The position numbers and the translations under genes were made by a program. DNA of 64,000 bases from TMED88 sp964515335 (GTDB lineage: Bacteria > Myxococcota_A > UBA9160 > UBA4427): positions 13,499-77,498 of the forward strand of contig CAZETS010000017.1 in the NCBI GenBank assembly GCA_964515335.1, in the 5' to 3' direction. Positions 32,723 through 42,375 of this stretch are shown here, in pieces (position 1 is the first letter of the stretch; each line of letters opens with the position of its first letter). The notes below the pieces were generated by a model that worked only from the letters and a program-made list of their open reading frames with translations, was not told where the DNA came from and ran no database searches.

Positions 32723-33388
32723 GTGGCACCGGGCGGACCGGGCGACTTCGCGCGCGCATCCGAGTACGCGGCGACGCTCAGCGCCGAAGATCGCCGCATC
32801 GTCCGGATCAGCCTGACGATGCTCGGCGTGCTCGGTACGGGGTCGCTCGTCGGCGTCGCGTTCTCGCTGTACCTCGTCGAGGAGGCGCCGCTGCTGCTGA
32901 TCGGGCTGAGCCCGCTCGGACGGCACTTCGTACTGGTCGCGCCGCAGGTCGATCTCCCCGCCTTCCTGGCGGTGGGGACGTTGCGGCGACTGGCCTTCTA
33001 CGGCGCCTGCTATGCGCTCGGCCGCGCCCTCGGCCCCGTCGCCCTGGTCTGGCTCGAGGCCCGCTCGCGGGTCTTCGCGCGTTGGGTGCGCTGGACCGAG
33101 CGCCTCTTCGAGCGCGCGGGGCACGCGGTCGTGCTGTTGATGGCCGGACCCACCACCTGCACGCTCGCCGGCATCGCCCGCATGAATCCCGCCGTCGTGG
33201 CGGGAATGGCGACCGTCTCGCTCGTGGTCCGGCTGGTCGTCTACTACGAGTTCGCCGACTACTTCCGCGAGCCGATCGAGCAGCTGCTCGCGCTGATCGA
33301 AGCCGGGCGACTGCCGGGAACCGCCGTGCTCGTCGCGGGCATCGCGATCTGGCAGCTGCGCAAGCGCAAACAGGCGCGGGCGCGATGA
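32723..33388 (+). CDS. Predicted VTT/DedA-like membrane protein
   Basis: A 221-residue integral membrane protein with four or five hydrophobic segments. The middle and C-terminal part, including VLLMAGPTTCTLAGIARMNPAV (in part) and LVVYYEFADYF, faintly resembles VTT-type proteins. The GTG start is chosen because it is in frame 36 bp after the hydrolase stop; there is no clear Shine-Dalgarno and ATG 32819 is an alternative. Function unknown. Confidence 0.5.
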   Translation: MAPGGPGDFARASEYAATLSAEDRRIVRISLTMLGVLGTGSLVGVAFSLYLVEEAPLLLIGLSPLGRHFVLVAPQVDLPAFLAVGTLRRLAFYGACYALGRALGPVALVWLEARSRVFARWVRWTERLFERAGHAVVLLMAGPTTCTLAGIARMNPAVVAGMATVSLVVRLVVYYEFADYFREPIEQLLALIEAGRLPGTAVLVAGIAIWQLRKRKQARAR

Positions 33389-33401
33389 CCGGCGCAGCCA
33401 C

Positions 33402-35339
33402 GTGCTGAAGACGACGGCCGGCCGGCGCGCGGGCTTCGTGCTGCTCGTCGTCGTGGCGACCGCCGCCGCGTACGCGCCGGCCCTGCAGGGCGGCTTCGTG
33501 TGGGACGACGACGTCCACATCGTCGCCAACGAGACCCTGCAGGCGGAGGGCGGGCTCGCGCGCATCTGGCTCGATCCGCGCGCCAACACCCAGTACTACC
33601 CGCTCGTCTTCACCACGTTCTGGATCGAGCGCGCGCTGTGGGGGCTCGAGCCGGCCGGCTACCACGCCCTCAACGTCCTGCTCCACGTCGCCAACGCCCT
33701 GCTGCTGTGGCGCCTGCTCGCCGGGCTCTCGCTGCCCGGCGCGCGGCTCGCCGCGCTGCTCTTCGCCCTGCACCCGGTCCACGTCGAGTCCGTGGCCTGG
33801 ATCATGGAGCGGAAGAACCTGCTGTCGGGGATGTTCTACCTGCTGTCGGCGCTCGCCTTCCTGCGCTTCCGGCCGCTCGGCGAAGCCCGCCGCCTGGGAC
33901 CACAGCGGCTCTACTGGCTGGCGCTGCTGCTGTTCGTGTGCGCGTTGCTCTCGAAGTCCGTGACGGCCAGCCTGCCCGCCGCGATCCTGCTCGCCATCTA
34001 CTGGAAGACCGGGCGGGTCGAGGGGCGGGACGTGGTGCTCGTGCTGCCGTTCTTCGTGCTCGGGATCGCGGCGGGGCTGAACACGGCATGGCTCGAGAAG
34101 AGCGCGGTGGGGGCGGCCGGGGCCGACTGGAGCTTTTCGCCGATCGAGCGCGTGCTGATCGCGGGGCGCGCGCTCTGCTTCTATCCCGCGAAGCTGCTCT
34201 GGCCCGAGCCGCTGATCTTCACGTATCCGCGTTGGACGATCGACGCGAGTGCTGCGTCGCAGTACCTCTACCCGGCCGCCGTCGCGGGCGTGCTCGCACT
34301 GCTCTGGTCGGCGCGCGGGCGGATCGGCCGCGGTCCGCTCGTCGCCGCGCTCTTCTTCGCCGGCACCCTCGTCCCGGCGCTCGGCTTCGTCGACGTCTAC
34401 CCGATGCGGTTCTCCTTCGTCGCCGACCACTTCCAGTACCTCGCGAGCCTGGGCGTGCTGGTGCCGCTGGCGGCCGGGGCCGCCGAGCTGGCCGCAACGA
34501 TCGACGCGCGGGCCGGTCGGTGGCCGCTGCGGCTGTATCGGGCAGCCGTCGGCTTGGTGATCGTGACGCTCGCCGTGCAGACCAACCTGCAGAGCCGGAT
34601 CTATCGCAATCAGGAGACGCTCTGGCGTGACACGCTCGCGAAGAACCCGGCGTCGTGGATGGCCCACAACAACCTCGGGCACCTTCACGGCCAACGGGGC
34701 GACCACGAGCGGGCCGCGCATCACTTCCGGCACACCACCGAGCTGAAGCCCGACTACACGGTCGCCGCCGTCAACCTCGGTGAGGCGCTCGTCAGGCTCG
34801 GCCGCCACGAAGAGGCCGTGCCGCACCTCGAGCAGGCCCTCGAACGGACCCCCGACCAGGACAACGCCCACTACGTGCTCTGGGTCGCCTACAGCCACCT
34901 CGGCCGCTGGGACGAGGCCATGACGCACCTCCGCAGCGGGGGCGCCCAGCAGTGGGGCTTCGACACACAGCTCGAAGCCGCGCGGGTGCTCGTCCGGGCC
35001 GGCCGGCTGCGCGACGCGTTGACGCCTCTCTCCCGTGCCGCGCGGCTGCGTCCGGACGACGCCACCGTGGCGTTCGAGCGAGGCAACGTGCACCTGGCCC
35101 TCGGCGAGCCCGAGCAGGCGATTCGCGCCTACCGGCTCGCGATGGCGCTGCACGGTGAGTGGGCGGTCGCGCATGCCCGTCTCGGCAACGCCTTCGAGCG
35201 GCTCGGCGACCCCGCCCGCGCCGAGCACCACTACGCGGAGGCGGTCCGCCTCGACCCCGCCCTCGAAGTCCCGCGGCAGCGGCTCGAAGCGCTGCGCGAG
35301 CAGCAAGGCGCCGGGGCGAGCGGAGCGAGAGGCGGCTGA
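33402..35339 (+). CDS. TMTC-like GT-C glycosyltransferase with TPR repeats
   Basis: A 645-residue protein. The N-terminal half has about ten membrane helices with an early acidic loop FVWDDDVHIV (Asp35-37), the hallmark position of GT-C catalytic Asp, followed by YYPLVFTTFWIERALWG, as in TMTC/DUF1736 proteins. The C-terminal third (about 430-640) contains tetratricopeptide repeats (NLGHLHGQRGDHERAAHHF and others). The eukaryotic TMTC proteins are O-mannosyltransferases; for bacterial members the acceptor is unknown. GTG start, no clear Shine-Dalgarno. Confidence 0.75.
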   Translation: MLKTTAGRRAGFVLLVVVATAAAYAPALQGGFVWDDDVHIVANETLQAEGGLARIWLDPRANTQYYPLVFTTFWIERALWGLEPAGYHALNVLLHVANALLLWRLLAGLSLPGARLAALLFALHPVHVESVAWIMERKNLLSGMFYLLSALAFLRFRPLGEARRLGPQRLYWLALLLFVCALLSKSVTASLPAAILLAIYWKTGRVEGRDVVLVLPFFVLGIAAGLNTAWLEKSAVGAAGADWSFSPIERVLIAGRALCFYPAKLLWPEPLIFTYPRWTIDASAASQYLYPAAVAGVLALLWSARGRIGRGPLVAALFFAGTLVPALGFVDVYPMRFSFVADHFQYLASLGVLVPLAAGAAELAATIDARAGRWPLRLYRAAVGLVIVTLAVQTNLQSRIYRNQETLWRDTLAKNPASWMAHNNLGHLHGQRGDHERAAHHFRHTTELKPDYTVAAVNLGEALVRLGRHEEAVPHLEQALERTPDQDNAHYVLWVAYSHLGRWDEAMTHLRSGGAQQWGFDTQLEAARVLVRAGRLRDALTPLSRAARLRPDDATVAFERGNVHLALGEPEQAIRAYRLAMALHGEWAVAHARLGNAFERLGDPARAEHHYAEAVRLDPALEVPRQRLEALREQQGAGASGARGG

Positions 35340-35367
35340 TCGACCGCGAAGCCGACGGGCGCCCGAA

Positions 35368-36930
35368 TCACTCGGTTCGCTGTGGCTGGAAGACGATCGG
35401 CTTCGCGAGCACGCGCCAGAAGAACCCGGCGCCGTCCGAGAACAGCTGCCCACCCCGGGTCTTGCGCTCGAGCTCGTTCGTGGGCGCGACCTTCTCGATG
35501 GGAGGCGCGCTCGCGTCGAAGCCCAGCGAGACGCTGCGCGCCACGAGGGTCACGGGGGCGACCGCCCCGACCGCCAGCGCGCCGACCAACGCCCAGCCGG
35601 CACTGCGGCGCCGCCACTCGACCCCCGCCAGCGCGTGCGCGATGCAGAGCTGCAGCACGAGCAGCGCCGGGATGCTCGCCTTGGTGGTGAAGTCGCTGTG
35701 GTCGCCGACGCGGTACCAGGGAAGAACCAGCAGCACGCCGACGGCCGTGTAGAGCCACGCCGGGTGGGCGATACCGACCCGTGACGACTCGGTCCAGCGC
35801 ACGAGCACCGCCTGGATGCCGAACTCGATCACGCAGACCATCGACAGGACGAGTCCCGTCTGGCGTAGATCCTGAAAGGCCCACAGTGGTCCGTGCAGGT
35901 AGTCGCCGTTGTTCGAGCCGATGTAGAGCAGCGTGACACCCAGCACGCAGACGCCCGCACCGAGGTTCTCGAAGCTCCACATGCCCCGCCCCCGCGTCAG
36001 GACGAGCGCCAGCAGGACGAAGGGCGCGAGGCCGACGAAGCTGAACGCCGACCACAGCAGCGCAAACGCCGAGAGCAACCCGGCCCGGCGGACGGTGCCG
36101 CGATGCACCGCGTCGTCGACGACCATCAGCAGCACGATCCAGCTGCAGAGCACGTGGTGGGGCGAGTTGTAGAGGATGGTGAGGTTCGCGGGGAAGATCC
36201 AGAACGTGTGCCCCATCTCCTTCGCGCGGATCGCGTAGTGGACGATCCACAGATCGAGCTCGGTCATCAGCCGATCGTACGGCCCGAGCACCGCCCAGAA
36301 ACCGACGATGTCGAGCCCGCCGAAGAGCAGGAAGAACCAGATCCAGCGCGGGCGGCGCTGACCGATCACGCGCATCAGCCAGGCGATCGCGAGACCGACA
36401 CCGACGCCGGTCCAGAGCAGCTGGAAGACGAAGCCCGCCTGCCACCCGAGCCAGGACGCGACCAGCGCCGGCGTGATGGCATTCGCGACGTAGAAGGCCA
36501 GCACTCCGGGGGAGCCGTCGCGTCCGACGCTCTCGAAACCGAGCGGCCAGGGGTGGGCGGCGAGATCGTGGATGAACGAGTTGTTGCGCCAGTGCCCGCC
36601 GAACTGGAACGCGAAGCCTCCCGTCCCCGAGTAGACGAGCACGAAGACGACCGCCGCGGCAGCCAACGACCAGTAGAGCAGCGGCCAAGCGCGGGCGTCG
36701 GCGGGCCGCGGCGCCGCAGCGGCGTCGCCCGAAGCGGCCGTCCGGTTGGCGGTGGGCCGGGCGGCGCGCAGCAAGCCGGCCAGCGTGACGACCACCACCG
36801 GCACGGCCACCCACGGCCTGAGCCAGCCGACCACGAAGATCAGGAAGGGAAGCGCGACGAAGCCGAGGGACGCCCACTCGAGCAGGCGCCCGCTGGCCGC
36901 GAGGTCGCGCAATCGCTCTGCGCCGCTCAT
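35368..36930 (-). CDS. Polytopic membrane protein, possibly a GT-C-type glycosyltransferase
   Basis: A 520-residue protein with about twelve membrane helices. A luminal-type loop contains GGHWRNNSFIHDLAAHPWPLGF and the helix after it is LAFYVANAITPALVASW. It has no recognised motif, but the layout resembles GT-C-type or oligosaccharide-related membrane proteins. It is convergent with the TMTC-like gene (gap 28 bp). No family recognised. Confidence 0.55.
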   Translation of the reverse strand: MSGAERLRDLAASGRLLEWASLGFVALPFLIFVVGWLRPWVAVPVVVVTLAGLLRAARPTANRTAASGDAAAAPRPADARAWPLLYWSLAAAAVVFVLVYSGTGGFAFQFGGHWRNNSFIHDLAAHPWPLGFESVGRDGSPGVLAFYVANAITPALVASWLGWQAGFVFQLLWTGVGVGLAIAWLMRVIGQRRPRWIWFFLLFGGLDIVGFWAVLGPYDRLMTELDLWIVHYAIRAKEMGHTFWIFPANLTILYNSPHHVLCSWIVLLMVVDDAVHRGTVRRAGLLSAFALLWSAFSFVGLAPFVLLALVLTRGRGMWSFENLGAGVCVLGVTLLYIGSNNGDYLHGPLWAFQDLRQTGLVLSMVCVIEFGIQAVLVRWTESSRVGIAHPAWLYTAVGVLLVLPWYRVGDHSDFTTKASIPALLVLQLCIAHALAGVEWRRRSAGWALVGALAVGAVAPVTLVARSVSLGFDASAPPIEKVAPTNELERKTRGGQLFSDGAGFFWRVLAKPIVFQPQRTE

Positions 36931-36984
36931 CTCGAGCCAGTGTACACGCGGTTCACTCCGGCTCTCGCGTGCGCCCGCCGGCGC

Positions 36985-38661
36985 TCACTCGAGTCCGACG
37001 ATGCGTCCGTCCCGCACGCCGATCCGCTCGGCCAGCGGACGGCGGGGCAGCCCCGGCATGCGGAGGATGTCGCCCGTCAGCACCACCAGGAACCCCGCGC
37101 CTGCATTGATCTGCAGGCCGCGCACGGTCACCTCGAAGTCGGTCGGGCGGCCCCGGAGCTTCGGATCGTCGGAGAGCGAGGCGGGCGTCTTGGCGATGCA
37201 GACGGGCAGGCCCGCGTGGCCGAGGCGTTCGACGTCGGCCAGATCGCGGCGGGCCTGCCGGGTGTAGAAGACGTCGCGCGCACCGTACATCTTCCGGCAC
37301 ACGGCGAGGATCTTCTGCTCGACGCTCGCATCGAGCGGATACAGGGGGGTGAACGGCTCGCCGGACTCTGCGCGCTCGGCGTGAGCGACGAGCGTACGGG
37401 CCAGCTCCTCGGCGCCCGCACCACCGAGCGCGTGGTGGTCGGAGACCGCGAAGGGCACGCCCAGCGCGGCGCAGCGCTCGCGCACCACCGCGATCTCTTC
37501 TTCGTCGTCGCTGCCGAACCGGTTCAGCGCGACGATCGGCACCTCGCCGAACACTTGGATGCTCTCGACGTGCTTCTCGAGATTGGGGAGGCCGCGCCGC
37601 ACCGCCTCGGGGTCGGCGGCGGACAGCTCCTGCAGTCCGACGCCTCCGTGCATCTTCAGCGCGCGTAGCGTCGCCACCAGCACCACCGCCGAGGTGTCGA
37701 GGCCGGCGCTGCGGCACTTGATGTCGAAGAATTTCTCGGCCCCGAGGTCGAAGCCGAACCCCGCCTCGGTGATCGCCCAGTCGGCGAGGTGCATCGCCAT
37801 GCGGGTGGCGACGACGCTGTTGCAGCCATGGGCGATGTTCGCGAACGGCCCCCCGTGGATCAGCGCCGGCGTGCCCTCGAGGGTCTGCACCAGATTGGGC
37901 CAGAGGGCGTCGCGCAGCAGCGCCAGCATCGCACCCGAGCCGCCGAGCTGCTCGGCGGTCACCGGGTCGCCGCCGTACGTGAACCCGACGAGCAGCCGGT
38001 CGAGCCGGGCGCGCAGATCGTTCTCGTCCTCGGCGAGGCACAGCACCGCCATCACCTCCGAGGCGGCCGTGATGTCGAATCCCGTCTCGCGCGGCACACC
38101 CTGGGTGCGGCCGCCGAGCCCCACGATCGCCTCGCGCAGGGCCCGGTCGTTCATGTCCATCACCCGGCGCCAGAGGATTCGCCGCGGGTCGATGTCGAGC
38201 GGGTTGTCGAAGTAGACGTGGTTGTCGAGCAGCGCCGCCAACAGGTTGTGGGCGCTGGTGATCGCGTGGAAGTCACCGGTGAAGTGCAGGTTGATCCGGT
38301 CCATCGGAATCACCTGACTGCGCCCGCCTCCGGTGGCCCCGCCCTTCATGCCGAAGGCCGGCCCGAGCGAGGGCTCGCGCAGCGCGAGGCAGGTCGACTC
38401 GCCGAGTCGCGCCAGCCCCTGGGCGAGACCGATACTGGTGGTCGTCTTGCCTTCACCCGCTGGTGTCGGCGTGATGGCCGAGACGAGGACGAGGCGCGAC
38501 GGTCCCGGCCGGGTCCGCGGCGAAGCGAGCACCTCCGGCGCGATCTTTGCGGTGTCGTGCCCGTACGGGCGTACGTACTCGGGCGAAAGACCCAGGCCGG
38601 ACGCGACATCCGCAATCGGTCGCGGCTCGACGGAGCGGGCGATCTCGATGTCGGTGGCCAC
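36985..38661 (-). CDS. fhs: Formate-tetrahydrofolate ligase
   Basis: A 558-residue enzyme, the standard length. The ATP-binding loop TPAGEGKTTTSIGL, GMKGGATGGGRSQ and the formate/THF-binding NLHFTGDFHAITSAHNLL are all intact. It makes 10-formyl-THF from formate, THF and ATP. The family usually begins a few residues before DIEIA, so GTG 38661 is taken; upstream TTG 38688 and GTG 38670 are alternatives. A TACCGT box lies 7 bp before that GTG, consistent with a leaderless transcript. No folD is adjacent, so it is not an acetogenic cluster. Confidence 0.9.
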   Translation of the reverse strand: MATDIEIARSVEPRPIADVASGLGLSPEYVRPYGHDTAKIAPEVLASPRTRPGPSRLVLVSAITPTPAGEGKTTTSIGLAQGLARLGESTCLALREPSLGPAFGMKGGATGGGRSQVIPMDRINLHFTGDFHAITSAHNLLAALLDNHVYFDNPLDIDPRRILWRRVMDMNDRALREAIVGLGGRTQGVPRETGFDITAASEVMAVLCLAEDENDLRARLDRLLVGFTYGGDPVTAEQLGGSGAMLALLRDALWPNLVQTLEGTPALIHGGPFANIAHGCNSVVATRMAMHLADWAITEAGFGFDLGAEKFFDIKCRSAGLDTSAVVLVATLRALKMHGGVGLQELSAADPEAVRRGLPNLEKHVESIQVFGEVPIVALNRFGSDDEEEIAVVRERCAALGVPFAVSDHHALGGAGAEELARTLVAHAERAESGEPFTPLYPLDASVEQKILAVCRKMYGARDVFYTRQARRDLADVERLGHAGLPVCIAKTPASLSDDPKLRGRPTDFEVTVRGLQINAGAGFLVVLTGDILRMPGLPRRPLAERIGVRDGRIVGLE

Positions 38662-38823
38662 GACGGGCACGGTAGCAGCGAACGGCAAGAGGCGTTTCGG
38701 ATCGAAAGCCCCCGAGTCGTTCGTCTGCCGTGACCGAAGCCGGGGTTTCGCCGAGACGACCCTTCAGCACCCGCGCCGACCGGCCGATGTCATGCAGGCA
38801 CACCGACCTGGAGCAACGGCACC

Positions 38824-39303
38824 TTGCGTACTCTCGCGACACCGACGACCGAAACGATCCGCACGACCCTCTCGAGCCTCGTGGACCGAGACGCGCGGGT
38901 CAAGGAAGCCGAGGCCTTTGCGCCCGACGACGAGCCCATCGGCCTGGCCTGCTATCGCTACGACGACGGCTCGGTGGCGGCGGTCGCGATCTGCGACCTC
39001 GCCTTCGTGGCGCGCTTCGGTGCATGCCTGTCCCTGGTGCCCGCGGCGGCGGCCGACGAGATGCTCTCGAGCGGCGAGCTGACGGAGATGGCCCAGGACA
39101 ACACCCGCGAGGTGTTCAACGTGCTCGCCGTCACCCTCATCGAGACCGACTCCACCCACTTCCGACTGGGCGAGGTGTCGTTCGGCAGCGAGGCCCCCGA
39201 CGCGGACGTCAAGGCCGCCATCGACGGATCCGGCAACAGCGTCTCGATGCAGATCGAGCTGGACGGCTACGGAGAGACGCGGCTGGCGATCTGGATCGCC
39301 TAG
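38824..39303 (+). CDS. CheX-like or uncharacterised protein
   Basis: A 159-residue soluble protein. The segment ADEMLSSGELTEMAQDNTREVFNVLA has an ExxN-type feature (Glu-Val-Phe-Asn) seen in CheX/CheC phosphatases, but the match is weak. No other motif stands out. TTG start with no clear Shine-Dalgarno; a GTG at 38881 is an alternative. It overlaps the next gene by 4 bp tail to tail. Calling it chemotaxis-related would overreach. Confidence 0.45.
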   Translation: MRTLATPTTETIRTTLSSLVDRDARVKEAEAFAPDDEPIGLACYRYDDGSVAAVAICDLAFVARFGACLSLVPAAAADEMLSSGELTEMAQDNTREVFNVLAVTLIETDSTHFRLGEVSFGSEAPDADVKAAIDGSGNSVSMQIELDGYGETRLAIWIA

Positions 39304-40076
39304 CGGTCCTCGCGTCGCCCCCGCTCCACGACCCCCGCGCGCCGCTCGCCCACCACCGCCGCCGTGGCTCGCGCCGCCGACGCCATCGCGCGCTCGCGCT
39401 CCATTTCGAGCGCGGCGCCCAGCGGCATCGCGAGGCCGTCGTCGATCAGCCGCTTGTAGCCGCGAAGCACCTCGGGCACGCAGGACGCCATGTCGCCGGC
39501 CAGCGCGAGGGCGCTGGGCAGCAGCGCATCGTGCTCGACCACGTGGTTCACCAACCCCCACGCCAGCGCCTGCTCGGCGTCGATGAAGTTGCCCGTGTAC
39601 GACAGCTCCCTGGCGCGCGCGGCGCCGATCAGCCGCGGCAGCTTCTGGCTGAGCCCCCAGCCGGGCAGGATGCCGACACGAGCGTGCGTATCGGCGAAGC
39701 GCGCCTTCTCGGAGGCGATCAGCAGGTCGCACGCCAGGGCCAGCTCGAACCCACCGGTGATCGCGTGGCCGTTCACCGCGCCGATGATCGGGCGATCGAA
39801 GGCCGCGATCGCATCGGCCATGTCGCTCTGCGCCGAGTCGGCCGCCTCGCCGGTGGCGCCGGCCGCGAGCTCCTTCAGGTCGTAGCCGGCGCAAAAGGCG
39901 CGACCGGCGCCCGTGAGCACGACCACGCGTACGTGGTCGTCCTGCTGGAGGGCGCGAAAGGTGCGGCCGAGTGCGTCGCGGAGCGCCGCCGAGAGCGCGT
40001 TCATCGCGTCGGGTCGGTCGAGCGTGAGCGTGATGACCGGTCCGTCCCGCTCGACCCGCAGCACTTCCTCGGACAC
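39300..40076 (-). CDS. Crotonase (enoyl-CoA hydratase/isomerase) family protein
   Basis: A 258-residue crotonase. The oxyanion-hole loops are GRAFCAGYDLKEL and GHAITGGFELALACD. Of the two catalytic glutamates of rat hydratase, the first is kept (GGFELA) but the second is histidine (ARFADTHARVG). Some acyl-CoA isomerases, hydrolases and decarboxylases show such a loss, so hydratase activity is not assured. GTG 40076 has GGAGG upstream; the open frame beyond it is arginine-rich. It stands alone. Confidence 0.85.
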   Translation of the reverse strand: MSEEVLRVERDGPVITLTLDRPDAMNALSAALRDALGRTFRALQQDDHVRVVVLTGAGRAFCAGYDLKELAAGATGEAADSAQSDMADAIAAFDRPIIGAVNGHAITGGFELALACDLLIASEKARFADTHARVGILPGWGLSQKLPRLIGAARARELSYTGNFIDAEQALAWGLVNHVVEHDALLPSALALAGDMASCVPEVLRGYKRLIDDGLAMPLGAALEMERERAMASAARATAAVVGERRAGVVERGRREDR

Positions 40077-40267
40077 GTCGACCTCCGCGCTCCCGGTCGA
40101 CGCCCGAAACGGACGGCGACACGCCGATGATCGCGCGCGAGCGACCGGCGCGCGAGCACCGGCCCGAGTCGCCACAGCGGGGCCTCGGCGGGCCGTCGAG
40201 GGCCGCCCCCGGGCGAACGCGGCGCACGGGCTGTGCGGACGTGGGCCCGCGGCGCTAATCGTTCGCC

Positions 40268-42316
40268 GTGAGCGACGCCTCTCCCGACAGGCCGCCGTTC
40301 GCCGCACGCGGGCTCGAGGTCGGCGTCGTGGCTTTCGCGGCCTTCACGGTCGTCACCAACGCCTGCGTGGCGGTCGGCGCCAGCCTCGACGCACTGCTGC
40401 TCGTCTGCGCGGCGGGCATCGCGGTCGCGCTGGTCTCGGTGGCGATGCGCTCGCGCCGCGGCGGCGCGGGTCCGGCCACCCCGCTCGCCCCGCCGCCGGG
40501 GCTGCGGCAGAACCGCGCGCAGTCAGCCGGCCTGCGCTCCCTGCTGATCGGCGGCGCGCTCGCGGCGGCCACGACCGGGGCGCTCTTCGAATCGATCCTC
40601 GCCTGGTGGGCGATCGCGCTTCCGACCTTCGCCGCCGCGCTCTGGGGCGAGGCGCGCACGGACGTCGCCGCGCCCGCGCCAATGCGATCGGCATTCACGG
40701 ACCGGCTGCTCGTGGCGCTGGCGGTGCTGTTCGCCTGCGTGGTCTCGATCGCCCAGCGCGCCGACGCCGACGACGCCTTCTACGTGAATCTCGTGCTGGC
40801 CGCCGCGGCCCGGCCCGACGCGCCGCTGCTCGCCGGCGACACGCTGCACGGCTACCCGGGCGTCGCGATGGCGCTGCCGGTCTTCGAGGTGCTGTCGTGG
40901 GAGGTCCTGCAGGCCGCGATCGTCCGCCTCACCGGCGCCAGCACGCTCACCGTCACACACGTCGTGGTTCCACCGCTCGTCGCGCTGATCGTCCCGCTCG
41001 CCTGGGCGCGTCTGGCGACGCGGCTGCTGCCGGCCAGCTGGCCGTGGGCGGTCGTCTGTGTGGTGATCGGGCTGCTCGCGGTCGGCGACGGGCGCGCCGG
41101 ACACGGCGACTTCGGGCTGCTGCGCCTCCACCAGGGCAAGTCGGTGATGCTCCACATCGCGCTTCCCCTCTGCACGGCGTTCGCGATCGAGTACGGGATG
41201 GCGCCGTCTCGCTGGGGGCTCGTGCGACTCGCGGCGGCTCAGATCGCCGCCGTCGGGCTCTCGGCCAGTGGGCTCTGGCTGGGACCCGTCGCCGCCGGAC
41301 TGGGCCTGCTGGCGACGACTCCGCTGCGGCCCCGGGCGCTACGGACGAGCTGGCGAACGCTCGCAGCGGGTCTCTGCGCGTCCGCCTATCCCGTGGCGCT
41401 CGCCCTCTTGCTGCGCGGCGAGACGCTGCGCGCGATGAGCGAGGCGCCCCGGCCACTCGACGGCGCGAGCTGGGACGGCCCCCGCCTGATGGAGCACGCC
41501 GCCGACCTCGTGCTCGGGAGCGGGCCGTATCGCTGGATCGCACTTCTCGCGCTGGTGGCCGCCACCGCCTCGAGCGGATCGCCGATGGCGCGCCGCTTCG
41601 GCGCGATCGCGGGCGCCGCCTTCGTGGTGGTGCTCTTCGACCCGCTGACGGCGCCCTTCGTGGCCAACGGCGTGACCGGAGCGGACACCTACTTCCGGGT
41701 CTTCTGGGCGCTGCCGCTCCCCCTGCTCGTGGCGTCCCTGCTCGTCGAGCCACTCGTCGCGAGCCTGCCCGGCCGGCTCGATCGACCGTCGATCCGACGA
41801 GCCGGCGCGGCGATCACTGCCCTGTTCGTGCTGGTGGCAGCGCCGCGCTTCCACACCCTGTCGGCGGAGAACGGCACGCGTCTCGCCACCCCGGGCCCCA
41901 GGCTGCCGCCCGACGAGCTGGCCGCCGCGCGAACCATCAACCGCCTCGCCGATCCCGATCACTTCGTGCTCGCCCCCCTCGCCGTCGCACGCTGGATCCC
42001 GCTCGTCGAAGGGCACCCGAAGCCGCTGATGGTGAGAGAGCTCTACCTCGACCGGCTCGCCCCGTTGCTCGGCCGCGAAGAGCTCGACCGCCGCCGCGCC
42101 CTCGCCCACCTGGTGGGCGGTGCGATCCGCCCACGGGCGGGCGAGGCGCTGCTCGCCGACGCGATCGAGCGCTACCCGCTCGAGGTGGTCGCCGTGGCGG
42201 GCCCGGCGCTGGGCTGGCCCGGGATCCGGCGCGCCCTGCGCGAATCTCCGCTCGAGGTCGCAGAGCGAACTGCCGATCTCGAAATCTGGGTGCGTGGCCC
42301 GAGCGCGGGCCCCTGA
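40268..42316 (+). CDS. Large polytopic membrane protein (DUF6077-like)
   Basis: A 682-residue membrane protein with about fourteen helices and a soluble C-terminus. The residue pattern ADADDAFYVNLVLAAAARP, early in the second part, is acidic and extracytoplasmic as in GT-C-type enzymes, and the overall layout resembles DUF6077-like proteins. It leads an operon with two GT2 enzymes, so surface glycan or lipid-linked sugar transfer is a reasonable guess. GTG start. Confidence 0.6.
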   Translation: MSDASPDRPPFAARGLEVGVVAFAAFTVVTNACVAVGASLDALLLVCAAGIAVALVSVAMRSRRGGAGPATPLAPPPGLRQNRAQSAGLRSLLIGGALAAATTGALFESILAWWAIALPTFAAALWGEARTDVAAPAPMRSAFTDRLLVALAVLFACVVSIAQRADADDAFYVNLVLAAAARPDAPLLAGDTLHGYPGVAMALPVFEVLSWEVLQAAIVRLTGASTLTVTHVVVPPLVALIVPLAWARLATRLLPASWPWAVVCVVIGLLAVGDGRAGHGDFGLLRLHQGKSVMLHIALPLCTAFAIEYGMAPSRWGLVRLAAAQIAAVGLSASGLWLGPVAAGLGLLATTPLRPRALRTSWRTLAAGLCASAYPVALALLLRGETLRAMSEAPRPLDGASWDGPRLMEHAADLVLGSGPYRWIALLALVAATASSGSPMARRFGAIAGAAFVVVLFDPLTAPFVANGVTGADTYFRVFWALPLPLLVASLLVEPLVASLPGRLDRPSIRRAGAAITALFVLVAAPRFHTLSAENGTRLATPGPRLPPDELAAARTINRLADPDHFVLAPLAVARWIPLVEGHPKPLMVRELYLDRLAPLLGREELDRRRALAHLVGGAIRPRAGEALLADAIERYPLEVVAVAGPALGWPGIRRALRESPLEVAERTADLEIWVRGPSAGP

Positions 42317-42375
42317 GGGCTGCCGCGCGAGCGCCGGGGTACCCTGTGCGGGCCGATGATCCCTGGGAGGCGGAC

